Shown here in pieces: positions 1-12,900 of a stretch of DNA of 64,000 nt. How positions within the stretch are numbered: the first letter of the stretch is position 1; each line of letters starts with the position of its first letter. The stretch lies in contig NC_058340.1 of assembly GCF_905475395.1 (NCBI RefSeq), positions 62,598,181 to 62,662,180 on the forward strand, in the 5' to 3' direction. Position numbers and translations under genes: made by a program. The stretch is from Chrysoperla carnea. Its lineage: Eukaryota > Arthropoda > Insecta > Neuroptera > Chrysopidae. The notes under the pieces were generated by a model. That model had not been told where the DNA came from. It saw nothing but the letters and a program-made list of their open reading frames with translations, and searched no databases.

Positions 1-976
1 CTCTATGTTATAATAAAATGAATTACGTGAATTAAAAAATACTGTGGGATATATACATATACATACACACACCCTCGACATCTTTGGACATATCATACAT
101 AGGTCTTTAAACTAGGACACTTTGTGTGGGATTCATTCATGGTGACTGATCTCATATGGATTGGAAAAAGTGTTTATTCATTTCTACAAAAAAAAATTTT
201 AATGTCTCAATTTTATCTCTTGTCGTACGAGACAAAGCCTCTAATTTTTACTTTACCATGTACAAAGTAGCTTTTAGTCGCTGAAACGAAATTTTGAAAA
301 ATTAGAACAGTAAGTCGGGTTTGAATGCGGTTTTCGGCATTCTATTTGTTAGAGCGTCAGAAAGACCGAAGAGTTTGGACCGATTATATAACGCCTATTC
401 ACAAAACTCCAGGAGACGACGGGGATACCGTTTACCCAGCTTTTCCCTTAAAAAGTATTTTTTATTAAAATTTTTCATTTAAGTAATGTAATTCATGTAA
501 TTTTATAAAATATGGTGGAAGCGATGGGAAAATCAGGACGCAACCTTACCATTTTTTGTCATCCAAACTAAATGTGCATGCAAAATTTAAGCTCAATCGG
601 TTGAAGATATCTACTTCGAAATTGAGTTCAAAGAATCCACCGTAACATCCTTATAAGAATCCCATTTTTAAAAGCTTTTATTTAATGTATGTATACAAGC
701 TTTTAAAAAATGAGACGCATGTAATACATAACTATAAAGAGTTATGTTAGACTGTTAAGTCCGTTAATTATTTTATACTTTTTAGTCAGTAATAAAAACT
801 TGGTATATTAAAAAAATTTATATAAAATAGAATATAAATTATCCAAAAATGTGTAGGTAGTTATAAAATTTTTATTTAAATAATATAATATTGTTATCTA
901 ATATAATAACGTAATATTTTCAAAAATATAGAAAAATAATAATAAATATCACAGAAAAATAAATAATTATCAATAT
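1..976. other. Non-coding flank, no gene seen
   Basis: AT-rich sequence downstream of the Gly/Tyr-rich gene. I see no open frame of gene character. The only structured part is a short interspersed repeat near 284-361. The 3' UTR of the minus-strand gene ending at 977 must lie in the right part of this stretch, but I could not fix its end. Confidence 0.6.
284..361 (+). repeat. Interspersed repeat, copy 1
   Basis: About 75 bases that recur in the same orientation at 4222-4294. Both copies contain GAACAGTAAGTCGG followed by TTTGAATGCGGTTTTCG and end in GTTAGAGCGTCAG. The flanks are unrelated. The family is not recognised. Confidence 0.75.
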
Positions 977-3213
977 TTAATAATATCCTGATCGGTACCC
1001 TCCATATCGATTATTATTATTATTATTGTTTCCATATCCACTTCGATATCGATCGTATGAACCTCCAAAACCTTCGTTTCCATAATTTCCATAATTTTCT
1101 CGATCATCTTTGATTATAAACAAAAAAAATTCAGAAATTAAATATTATCACTAGGAAATATAATTGTAAGGAGCTAGTGAAACTTCAAATTAATTCAGAA
1201 ATTCAAAAGTATAAAATTTTTTCAACATCTTCAACAATTTTCGTCATGTCTCTCATATCAAGATCAAATTCACATGTAGGTATGCAAAAATATTGTGCCC
1301 TAATATATAAATCCAGGTCTGGCCGAATTAAACAATAGATAATTAAGGCATAAAGCATGGACTGTATTAAAAATGTTGAATGTCTAATTATCAAAGGAAA
1401 TTCTAGATATTCGCCCCAATGCCTAGATCAATTTTTTTTTTTTATTACAAATACGTATTTCGACTATAATGTACTGATCATAGATTTGAATTTGCTAATC
1501 GAAATTATTCTCCTAAGAGATGTAACTCAACGCTAATTTGGTGACATTGTTATACTGTGTAACAGATCAGCGAAGGGTTTCTAAGGGTATTTATAATAAT
1601 TACCTTTTTTTAGTCAAAAATCTCGAAAAATACAATCTTTTAATTTTAAGACGAGTTTTTTTTGGGTCAATTACCAAGAGCATCGAGTAGGTATTAAAGT
1701 TATACATCATTTCATCAAAAACAGCTTTTCACTAAAGACTAAACTACTAATTAATTTAGGTAGGGGAGATCGGGTACAAAAGCAACATTTTGTACTTTCA
1801 CCTTGGTTTCTGGTTAGGCGTTAGTATTTTAATGAAATTATTATATCCATGTATAAATTCCGTTCATGGTCTTTATATTAGTTTCTTCATTTTCCTTATA
1901 ATTGTATATTTTGTATGAATCACAGAGACTTAAAAATAATTCGTAAGCTGTTACTTTCGACCACGTTTTCAGGTCGAAAGTGTAATACTTTGTGGGTCGA
2001 AAGTAACAGGACAAAGGGGTTTGAAATAAATATGCTATAAAAATAAACATTTGCATTCAAAAATTATATATTCCTATATTCCTTGATAGAAATTTTCTTA
2101 GTTTAAGTAATGAGATCTATTATTATATTATAATCATATATTCTAATCAGATTATTCAATATCAGTCTCAAATAACATTTTACTTGCCTACTTTTGTACC
2201 AACTTGTGTAAGTAACATGTTACTTGTGTAGCCACAGAGCTATGTTACTTTTGTACCCTATCACATTTTTGGTAAAGCAATAAAGATAACTTTAAAACGA
2301 ATGTGGTTGGCAAAAAGGAATTAAAACACTGTGAAATCAATCAAATCAAGAAATAATATGCAAACATTCAGATTAATATCTGCCTATTAATACGACGTAA
2401 ATATCAAATAAGTAAACTTCATAAATCTTACTTTTGATTTGTAAAATCACGTATTTCCCTCTCACAAAATCTGGCAGCGCAGGGCGAGCGCGGAACACGA
2501 ATTTCAAGTAAGGAGAACGCCACCGAAAACCGAAACGGTTTTTCGACTGTTAGATAAACCTACAGAGCATTTCTTACTTTGGACCCGTCGTTACTTTTGT
2601 ACCCAGTCTCCCCTATGCTTAGAATGTCGTCAGTCTCTATTTTCAGAAATTTTTCACTAGCTCCTGTATTAATTATTAAATGATATCCACAATCATACCA
2701 TAATAATAATCATACCGCGGTCTGGAATTATAATATTCACCTCGATAATACGATGGTCTGCCATAATAATTACTTTGTGGTCGGCCACGGTAATATCCAC
2801 TATCACCATAATAATCATATCGTCCACCACGATTATAATCCCCACGTGATCCATAATCTAAACCACCATAACCACTGCCAGGTCTATAAGATCCATATGA
2901 TCCACTAGCACCATTTCCACCGTATCCTCCATAATTCGGTCTGTTGCTTGGTCGTATTGAATTATCATAAAAATCATCATATTCATAATTCGATGATGAT
3001 CCATATCCATAATTAGATCCATAATTCGATCCATAACTATTACTTCCATAATTTGATAATGGTCGAATTAATCCATATCCACCAGCTTGGATAATTGTTG
3101 TTAATAACAATAAAATTTGAGTTATTAACAAAAACACCTAGCACAAAAATAAAAATTATTAAAATTAACTGATTTATCAAAATATCGAAATCACTTACAA
3201 TTATCGAATTCAT
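977..3213 (-). CDS. Secreted Gly/Tyr-rich protein, three exons
   Basis: Minus-strand gene with CDS exons 3213-3199, 3137-2699 and 1107-977 (585 bases, 194 residues). Exon 1 gives MNSII and exon 2 continues with a Leu/Ile-rich stretch and IIQA, together a signal peptide of about 22 residues, so the protein is probably secreted. The mature part is built of Gly, Tyr, Ser, Asn, Arg and Asp with repeated YGSN, YGGYG and YYRG units and no cysteine pattern. Introns are GT-AG. Exon 2 has a donor (TATG|GTATGA) just before its own stop codon. Joining it to the acceptor before 1107 keeps frame and adds 43 residues of the same composition, ending RSGYY. If intron 2 is kept, a 158-residue form ending MIVDII results. 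Such proteins occur among cuticle, silk-, glue- and antimicrobial-type secretions; I cannot choose between these. Confidence 0.75.
1763..2613. mobile_element. Non-autonomous DNA transposon with TA target duplication
   Basis: Terminal inverted repeats of about 25 bases: the left end reads GGGGAGATCGGGTACAAAAG and the right end, reverse complemented, GGGGAGACTGGGTACAAAAG. Both ends are bordered by TA (1761-1762 and 2614-2615), which fits a TA target-site duplication. Further copies of the GTTACTTTTGTACC motif lie inside (about 2163-2270). No transposase frame is present, so it is a MITE-like derivative. It sits in intron 2 of the Gly/Tyr-rich gene. I do not assign a superfamily. Confidence 0.75.
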
Positions 3214-3281
3214 TTTTTTTATTTTGTAGTATCTGAGACTATTTACTAAGAAATGAGATTTAAGTTCAAATATTTGCCAAT

Positions 3282-3293
3282 TTATATATATTT
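3282..3293 (-). promoter_or_regulatory. TATA box of the Gly/Tyr-rich gene
   Basis: On the minus strand a TATATATAAA-type box lies about 70 bases upstream of the start codon at 3213. This spacing leaves room for a short 5' leader. TATA promoters suit strongly and locally expressed secreted proteins. The transcription start is inferred, not seen. Confidence 0.5.
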
Positions 3294-4221
3294 AGATTGA
3301 CCGCCATGGAAAAATAATAACTGATTGGCTATGGAACTTATTAGGGGAGGAAAAACCTTGAAGGATTTTTAAATTCTTATTATTGTTTTGTACTATGAAT
3401 TTATTCTTTATATCGTGTACAATAATAATTTACAAACATGGAACTCATTAAAATATTTTGACGATTTAATTTGTTATCGTTTTTTTTCTTTTAATATTTT
3501 AATTGTCAAAAATAAAGATCCGTTTTATTAGCGGAAATACAAATGCATAATAATAATGTATCTAACAACTTTTAGGACTCCGTATGGAGAATATGTTCAA
3601 ATTGAAGCCGTACAATTGCACTAGACTTGTGATGCAAGAAAATAACCATGCCATACATTTCCGATCGATCCAAATAGCCACCATAGCTCCGCAAAGTATG
3701 GCATGGTGATGTTTGTGAATGACACAAAGAAAGGGAATACTTAAAAAAAACAGCCTCTAGCAAATAAAATGACATGTCTATAAAAAATTCTGAAATCGTA
3801 CTATGATTATGCCTGGACAATCACCGCTCTGACCATAATTTTCCTAGCAATTACGTATTTCGACTTATTAACGGATTTTCATACTATATCAAAAGGTTTG
3901 AAATTTAGTCAGCATTTATGTTCAATTAATTTAGTGCATTAAATATTTATTTATTTAATGTATATGCAACCAGTGCTCCCACCAAAATTGAACTGAATTA
4001 TTGCATTTAATCGCAGATTTCCTCACCCAGAACAGTTCTAAATTATTGAAAAAGCTGTTCATGTGAGTGCGACGCTTATGGTTTTTTCATTCAACTTCCC
4101 AGATGATAAAATAACCGCCCATATAACTGCCTAAATCACTGCAATATTAATTTTTGTATTGCAACAGAGATGTGTAGCTTAGATGACAGATTAGTCGCAG
4201 AAACAAAACAGTACAAACAGT

Positions 4222-4294
4222 CAAAGTTCGAAAAATTTGAACAGTAAGTCGGATTTGAATGCGGTTTTCGCCATTCGATTCGTTAGAGCGTCAG
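4222..4294 (+). repeat. Interspersed repeat, copy 2
   Basis: Second copy of the repeat at 284-361, same orientation, differing at several bases. Its presence here and there with unrelated flanks suggests a dispersed element rather than one local duplication. Confidence 0.75.
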
Positions 4295-6545
4295 GACCAA
4301 CAAGAAATTTTTATACTAAATTCACCGTAAATATACTAAATTCACAATTCGGTTAATCGTGATGAAAATGATTCAAAACTTCTTATTTGGGCATTTTTGG
4401 CGTCGCTAAACAAGAATATCGCCACAGAATTTGATTTTTGATACCTGGTACCCATAATACCCAATTCTGTCACGAAATTCGTGTTAAGCGACAAGAAAAC
4501 TAGAAAAATACCCGAGTAACAGATAAGTAAACCTAAGTAATTGCGCATTGAATAGCGCAAATCCGAGATCGCTATTACTATTACCTTTCATTCATTCATA
4601 CACACATGTGTATACACACAGATATCAATAAAAAATTGGTGTTAATTCATTGTCCTGGCCATAAAACTCAAACACATACTGAAAATTTAAATTTTGGTTT
4701 TCGGACGGATTACAAGAAATTGGGTTTGTACATATTTAGACGAATGAGGAAACATCATTGAATAATTGGATTTCTCGTAATAATCATGGTAGTACTTTAG
4801 GTGCCCAAGAATAGTACATTTATTCCAAAATAAAGCCAATTTTGATCTAGAATACCCTGAATTTCCGCGATAGGTGGAATCGTACGATAGTCGCGTAATT
4901 CGAGGTAGTAAAATAGGCAGATTTGAAAAAGTGCGTAAGTCGAGGTATATTGGAAAATAATTTGAATTAATGAATCAAAATCAAAATCGAATAAAAAAAC
5001 ATCTAATAGGCTCTCTGCTAAGAATAATATTTTCTATATTGAAAACGTGATTATTATGGGACACCCTATAAACAAGGATCCACCAACCAGGATCTTATGT
5101 CGTTTAAAAAAAAAATCTTCCTTCAACTTTTTTTGAATGAAAGATTAATTGACCTGAAATTTAATTTTCAAGCATTGTATTTTTTTATATTCATTTTGTT
5201 ATTAATTTAATTATACTTAATAAATAATTAGATTTATTATTTTATATGAATGAAAATATAATTTAAATATCCTTTTAAGTCAATCAACTTTTAATTTTTG
5301 TAAATTTTTCAATTAACTTAGAAAAAAAATTGTACTACTGAAATTGTATATTCTAGGAAACAATTTTTTTTTTTTTTCATTAACAAAAACTCCAATTTTT
5401 ATGAATTAATACATTTTTATTAAAAAAAAAAATTCAGCGAAACCAAGATCGAACATTTTAAAACGATTATTTCCATTTTCTGAAAACCAAGGGAAATGTC
5501 GAAAATTTGCATTATTTCGGCTTTTTTAAACTAGGTAATCATATAGACAATTTCGACATTGCAATTTATACTAGTGTAACTTTAAGGGTTTGGTTTACGT
5601 TGCCTGATATGCACAAGAACTCGAAACTTGAAAAATCAGTTATATCGAGAACAACGTCAATGTCATTTGACGCAGACATTAAATTCGACTTCGCTTTCAA
5701 GTTTAATCCAAAAACATAACTTTGCTTTTCATTACTGTATGTAAGATATAGAAGAGCCCTTTGAATTAGAAAGTTGTTTCTTTTTAAAAAGAAAACTTTT
5801 TTTTTTTTGAAACATTTCTTCGAAAATCGCATAGCATAGGCAGAAATTGAATGCAAAGTTATAACCAAAATTGGTATACCATTCTGTTGAATCTGTTAAT
5901 TTTTGTTGTTTAAAGTTTTTCTCTATCTCTACCTTTTTAAAAAATTGAATGAAAGAGCATACAAAAAGGTAAATTCTTGCCTTTAATTCGATTTTCAAAA
6001 AAATGTTTCAAACAAAAAATGTTCTTCTCGAACAACTTTCTAATTTATAGAGTTGTCATGTCTCTTAGGTACCAGTTATGATTCAGAGGGTAATTTTAAT
6101 TGAACTTGAAAACTAAGTTCGAATTCAATGGCTACAAAATATGCTTGCCTTTTTTGCCCAATTTTTTCAACTTTCAATAGCAATTTTTATCTTACAGTTG
6201 GCAAAATATGGAATTAAATTAATCGAAAATGAACACAAGCTTTTTAAATAATATCCAGGTCTTGCTCTTTAGTGAAGGTCCCATTAAAAACTACATATAA
6301 CACATCAAAGCTTCAGAAAGATTGATTAGTAGGTACTGAACAGGTGGTTAAAATGATCCAAAGTATAATATCACTGACCAGAGCTACAAAATAATCTTTA
6401 TTTTCGTCAATAAAGAGTTTTCGGAGAAAATCCACATTTTTTTTAAATGCTTAAATCTTAAATCGAAAACAATTATGAGGCTCAAAAAATGCTTAGAGTT
6501 GTGAAATATATAAAATTCAATAGTTCTTTTAAACGTTATATATAA

Positions 6546-6612
6546 AAAAAAGTGGTGTCCGGAAATAGGATATTTTAGCCCAGTTTATGGGCGTATGGGC
6601 GAAAAAATTTTA
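6546..6612 (+). repeat. GTGTCCGG-type repeat, short copy
   Basis: Contains GTGGTGTCCGGAAATAGG and, a few bases on, GGGCGTATGGGCG. This matches the first part of the longer copy at 7518-7695, but similarity fades after about 65 bases. Confidence 0.55.
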
Positions 6613-7517
6613 TTTTTCTGAGTCAGACTGTTTCTTCTATTTTATTTTCTCAATTATTATAAATTTGCTCCAATAAGATCTACACATCGTTTCATCGCGG
6701 AAAATATAGTTTAAAAAATGTGGAACGGTGAAAAGTGAAATATGAAAAGGTATTTTCTTTAGCTAGCGTTCAATACAGCAGCTATATTGTGCAAGAATGG
6801 AAACTTTTCTTTTAACATCACACATTTTATTTTAGAAGTCGCATACACGCATACCTTTATTACCTATTTTTTCCAAAGGTGTGGTTCATACTTGACCATT
6901 TTTGTGTTTGATCATGACATTATCCTTAAAGTTATTAAAATATCCTTAACATAAAATTGAAAATAAATAAAATTCAAATTAGGCAAGTGTTTGAGGTCGT
7001 ATTGATTTAAAAAAATGTATTGACATCAAAAACTATGTGTAGGTGGAAAATATGAAATAAAAATGAGCATAATGACTCATATTTTTTACCTCCATACACT
7101 GATAGCTATGAACTGATCAGGGATAGCTTGAGAAGTTGTTGTATTAAGATGTCTTATAACATTTTCTTTAGGGCGTGCAAAGTATTTCTAATTTAGCCTA
7201 GGGTTCTTCGATTGAATCGATCAACTTCAAGGGAAATTATCAGCTGTTTTTCGTTCGATATATCCATGTATCCTATATCGAATCGATCAATTTATCAATT
7301 TTGACTTTGAATTATTGGGCAGCTCAAGTGACTTATATCAGCTAACTTGAGTCACATCAGCTGATCAATTTAATATTGTGATTTTTTTGTTATCCAACCT
7401 GTTGTTTTGTCGGGTCGTACACTCTGTGTCATCAAAAAACACGTGTTTTGTCATTCTAAGTGTCATAGCTATAATATTATATGTGAATTACATTTAATGT
7501 TATAGTAAAGATGTTAA

Positions 7518-7695
7518 AAAAAGAGAATGCGGTGTCCGGAAGTAGGGAATTTATGCCCTACCGTATGGGCGTAAATCGAAAATGGACAAGTTCTCATGGA
7601 TATGATTTTGATGAGGACACTCAGAAAAACATTTTCCATCAGCTCCCATAAAAATCTACCGGCGCGGAGTTTTTTCTTTGGTTAGACTGATAGTT
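7518..7695 (+). repeat. GTGTCCGG-type interspersed repeat
   Basis: About 175 bases beginning GAGAATGCGGTGTCCGGAAG and ending near TTTGGTTAGACTG. An inverted copy with many substitutions lies at 31759-31926. Shared blocks include GTAAATCGAAAA, ACACTCAGA.AAACATTTTC and GCTCCCATAAAA. No coding potential. Confidence 0.7.
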
Positions 7696-8339
7696 CGGTT
7701 TCGTTTCCTACATTACAGGTGCAAATATGTTACATACAGTAACTTAAGTGATGATTTATTACAAATTTGAAATTGGAAAGAGTTAAAAAGGCAAAAATAA
7801 TCAAATAAAAACAATTTTTTTTAAATAAAATAATATTTTCGAATTTCCTTTTTTTGTTACGTAAATATGTAGAAAACTGTTTGAGGTTTTTACACCAAAT
7901 TTATACATTAATAGGTAGTTAGTAGGTAATTTTAAATTATAAATCACGTATGTTCTTTAAATGAATAGTATTTGTTAACATGAATCTTAACACTTGACCT
8001 CACATTAAAAATTCGCACATAATAGGAAGCGACACGAAGGTTAATTTTATTATCTAATCTCCAGTGATATCGTCAAAAGATAATTTATGCGGAAGATGTA
8101 TACCTATATATAATATAATTAAATTATTAGGTATATCTAATAATTAATTGTTATTGTTTCAACTTTTTTTTAAAAACCCAAAAATTATTTATAGTAGGTA
8201 GTTATAATCTAATAGTAGACAAAATAATATCGGTATCGGGGCCGTCTCAACCATATTGAGTTCCGGGATGCGAAAATCAGTCAGCGTCTCCTTAAAAACA
8301 AGAATATTTAACATTCATTTTTGTGTTGTAGGTATTTGT

Positions 8340-8650
8340 TCATTTAGGGCTGTTGTCTCGTTATGTGCAGAGTGGCAGAAAATTCGAAATTCGTAATAAT
8401 ACAATTACCATAAAAATTTGAAGTCGATTGGCCGTCCCTAACTCGAAATTTTACTTCTGCGACAAGGAGGATAAACAACGCTATGTTCGTCGTCGCGCCT
8501 CCAAGAATCTGCGCTCGGCTGCGACGCACTCCTTGCTCTCCCGAGTAAAGACGGTCCTAGCTTCTATATTAGATACACTGTGTACTAGATGCGTTAGAAC
8601 TAAACTTAGAAGGTGTTGGAAATGCTTTCGAGATACCTATTTCTAAAAAT
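8340..8650. other. GC-richer block with overlapping short frames, not recognised
   Basis: This stretch is clearly richer in G and C than its surroundings and carries two overlapping short frames on opposite strands (8344-8529 minus, 61 residues; 8428-8646 plus, 72 residues, Arg/Cys-rich at the end). Neither resembles a family I know. It may be a fragment of an old mobile element. I found no target duplication or inverted repeat. Confidence 0.3.
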
Positions 8651-9909
8651 CATAATTATAAAAGTGGATGATGCAGGATCACATAAAAACCAAAATTCCC
8701 TTCAGGAGCGAATTCGTAGAGTGTCAAGCACGAACATTTCTTCCTATTGGTACATTTATTCAAAATAGGTAACCAACTCATTAAAATTGAAAATAAAAAA
8801 TTTTTTCCAAAGGGTTGCCCTTTAGAAAATCTTTAAACATGTTTCTTCAATAGAATAATTTGAACCGGGCGAAAACAACGCTAACAAAAATTCTTTCGTA
8901 ATTGTCTATGAGAAACAGATGCAAATATACCTACGTTCAAATAAATCTGATTTTCGTATTTTTTTTGTCAAAATATTTTTGATGCCTAATTAACTGCCTT
9001 TCATTAAAGTTGAAAACATTTTTCGCAAGTCGTTCCAAAATATGTTTTATTTCGTTGGGATATCATTGCATCTTATATAAAACAGTATTTCATCAGCATT
9101 TATAAACTTTAAAAATTTAGGTTTTTATTTAATATAAGTATACTCCTATATACTCTTAATATACCTACATATAAAAATATACCTACAAAAATGTTCGATA
9201 TTTAATTTTTAAGATTAGATGAACACTTATTGAACACCGCAAATTGAAATTCCATTTAATTTCGAATTTCAACTACCCAAGAGCAACTAAAGTATTTTCT
9301 AAGGAAATCTGAAGCGATCAGGGGCTTGGTATGGAATTAGGAATTCCATTCTTTGAATAGTTATTCAGTTTAAAAAAATCAAATATTTCTGTCGAGAAAA
9401 AATCTAATCTAAAATAATAAAACAGTACAGATTATTAAAAATAGAACACCAAACACGTTTATTCAACGCATTTTAAATAAATAACGATGTAAAAATAACT
9501 TTGTGGCAACGTGTCTTAAATGAACCATTGCACAACTATTGCTAACAATATTTTTACGTTAAAATAACTTTTTTCGACTGCAAGTATACAACCAAATTTA
9601 TAATATTATAAATAATTTAATTAACAATTTCGAAAACTTTATTAAAATTGGTTTTAATAATAAAAATGAATTTGGCGCCTTAAATATGGCAGCACTGAAC
9701 ACTTTCTAACCTGAATTAAAATTATTTACTTCCGTCATGCGTTGGCAATCATTTAATAATAAAATAAAACTTTACGTGTGAGCGAGTTTTTAGGAACGCC
9801 AAATATCGATTAGATTTTCCGTGCTAAAATATTAGAATCGGTGTTTTAAAAATACTTAAAATTGTGATTTTAAATTATTATCAAGAGATACGTGAATGAA
9901 ATTGTTAAA

Positions 9910-12900
9910 ATGACGTATACAGTAGATCAATTATATTCAAATTGTGATGAACTTACAAATGCTAAAGATAAAATCAGTGAAGTTAGTATGACTAATTTTT
10001 TTTATTACTCGAAAAATAGATAATTTCTAATACATACAGATATTTTAAAAACGGGAGTACCCAACAGTCAAAATTGTTGCTCTCTTCTGAATTTTTAGAA
10101 TCCTAGCTTTAATAATTTTGGCCTTTAATTAGGTTCTACATTATGCATATTCAAAGGCACAAGTAATTTGTAATGTAAAAAATGCAAATTCCTATGAATT
10201 GAAAAATATTTGAAGTGCATTCTTGTGTATGCAATTTTAAGGTTATAGTTTTATCATAAAATGTGTATTTTTTGTTTATTTTTAGCATCCTGATAAATTT
10301 CAAATTATTATTGATGCTGCTAAAAATGGACAAGATCCAAGTGTTAAAAAATTAGCATCTCAACTTATTGGACGCTTTTTCAAACATTTCCCCAGCTTAC
10401 ATTTCCAAGCTTTTGAAGCAGTTTTTGATTTGTGCGAAGATGATGATGTCAATGTAAGTATTTTTACTTTATTATATTATAAATATAATACAGTATTGTG
10501 ATCGAAAAAAAAAATCGATATCGGGGTTTCAACGGAAATACACGTTTTGAGGGTCCCTGAAGAGTACTTCTCTCTAGGCCAAAACAGGATTTTTGGGGTT
10601 TTCACAAAAAACGGCTCTAACGATTTCGATTAAACTAGGCACAAGGCTAAACCTTAAGGTGTTCCTAGGATTGGTATAAGCCACATATCCGGGAAAATTG
10701 GAGAAGGCCCACACCCTAGGGAAAACCTATCCAAATACAGGAAGATGGGATTTTCTAGGGAGAGGCTGAGGGGACAGCAGTGAAACTTCGTATCATGGAT
10801 TCTATCAACAAGGTCCTAGGTTTGATATAACTCCCCTCTGGGACCCCTCCCCCTGTAGCCATGGACCCGGAAGGGATGAAATCGTCAAAAGTGGTCAATC
10901 AACCCTACCCAAAATTGATCAAATATTATTTAAAATGTCTTTTTAAGTAACTTTTGTAACTTGGTAATCTTTGCTTAACCTCACCCTTACCAAATTACAT
11001 CCTTCTAAATATTATATTAAATCCAATAAATACCTATGCCTGTTCCTCATTACTTGTTTTTAAATAATTCTTACAATTGGCTGCTTTCAATAAAAATATT
11101 ACAAGAATAATCAATTTTATAATATAATTAAGTCTTGTCCGACGTTTCGGACCGTTTATTTTTTTTGCGGGGGTAGACTTGTATTACGATTTCTTTACAG
11201 CAATTTAACTATGAATTCCTTTATAATTCTTATGAATTGACCAAATAGTTAACAAAATTTTCACTCCTTCTGAAATAAATAATTTCAAAAAATATTACTA
11301 GAGTGGCTTGGTTAGTGTTGAATGGAGTTCCAGCATCTTATTTTATTGAATATTTTCAATAATAGATAATCTTTTTTTTCAGATACGGAAACAAAGTATT
11401 AGAGATCTGCCAAATTTATGTAAAGATAACAAAGAAAATACACTACGAATAGCTGATATTCTAGCGCAATTACTACAGAGTGATGATCCCCAAGAACAAA
11501 ATATTACTGCAAATTCATTAATCGCTGTAATTACATCTGATGCACCAAGCGCAATAAAAGGTATCTTTCAACAAATGGAAATAGGCGATGAATTGGTTAA
11601 AGAACGTTGCTTTAAATTTTTATCAACAAAATTCAAAATATTGGGCAAAGAAATTATTACCAAAGAAGCTGAAGATGTCATTATTGAATACTGTAAAAAA
11701 TTCTTAGAGGTAAATATAATTTTTTTTCAAATCTGCAATAGAGGGAATATTCATGTATTTTTTTTATATTTTTAATTCATTGTTTACACCGTTATAACAA
11801 AGTAAAAAATATAAATACTGCTTAAAAGTGCTGTATTTAAGTGTAAAAAAATATTTAAAATACATTATAATTTTGAGATATTTAAACGCAGTTTTTTGGC
11901 GCTCTCTGTTGATAACGTATAAGTACGTGATCTATCAATTGGTGACAGTTCAGTGTATAATTTACACTTTAAAAAAATGAATTTACAACACAGAATTTAC
12001 ACTCGTTATTATTAAGTTTTCTAATAAAAATCCGTAGAATAGTATAATTTAATGAAATACCATATAAAATGTAAGTAATTAATATCATATAGTATGTCAA
12101 CAAATTATGATGGTTTGATTCTCCATCGTTATATCGAAGTAATTCAATAAAGATTTATTGTATTTTTCGAATAGATTAGTTTCAAATTTAGATACTTATA
12201 TCAGCCAGGAAATTTTTGCTCTAGGTAATCATAGAAAGTCGATCAACCTCGCTCACTAGTGTATTGCTAGTAACTAGATCTTAATATTCTTGTGTTTGAA
12301 TTTCAGAGTGCAACCGGTGAAGAATTTAAAATAATAATGCAGCTATTAAATAACACACATTTACCAAAAACTCTAATGGGTCAACGTGAAATTGTAAAAT
12401 TAATACAAAAACATGCAGATTTAGATCAACCATTTGATCTACACGAATCAAACAACTACAGTTTACATATGATTACATTAGCTGTAAATGCCGCATTACC
12501 ATATTTATCATCAAGTGTTGATTCAAATGCATTTATGAGGTACATGTGTGAACAAGTATTACCACATTTAGAAGAAATGGAATCATTAGAAAATGGTGAA
12601 AGTGTACAGGTTGCCATTTTACGGCAATTAGCTGAATTAGCTACTTATACTACCAATTATGAAAAAGTTGATGAATCAATTGAATCACTTTTCAAAAAAT
12701 TATTGGTAAGATGATTTTCTAATTGTTGAATTTTACTTTTTTTTTTTCGAATGTAGCTATTGAAAAATCTGAGGCTCTGCGTCAAATCCGGAGAGACGTA
12801 AGGATTAGCCTTTCCAATCATGAATGGAATAAAAACTTTGTAATTAACTCGCTGAACACCGATTCAAAAATGTAATCCTCGCTGTGTTAGATAATTATTA

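Larger units (their letters stand above)
3214..9909. other. Spacer between the Gly/Tyr-rich gene and API5
   Basis: No gene recognised. It holds the second copy of the 284-361 repeat, two GTGTCCGG-type repeats (6546-6612 and 7518-7695) and a GC-richer block at 8340-8650. Open frames here (for example 5566-5868 minus, 5732-5998 minus) are short, AT-biased, and lack motifs or splice partners. The API5 promoter must lie at the right end; no clear core promoter element was seen. Confidence 0.55.

Noticed and set aside
2858-3049. Met/Asp/Ile-rich minus-strand frame
   Set aside because: Out-of-frame shadow of the Gly/Tyr-rich exon.
5566-5998. Overlapping frames of 100 and 88 residues
   Set aside because: Composition follows the AT-rich base content; no start context, motif or splice structure.
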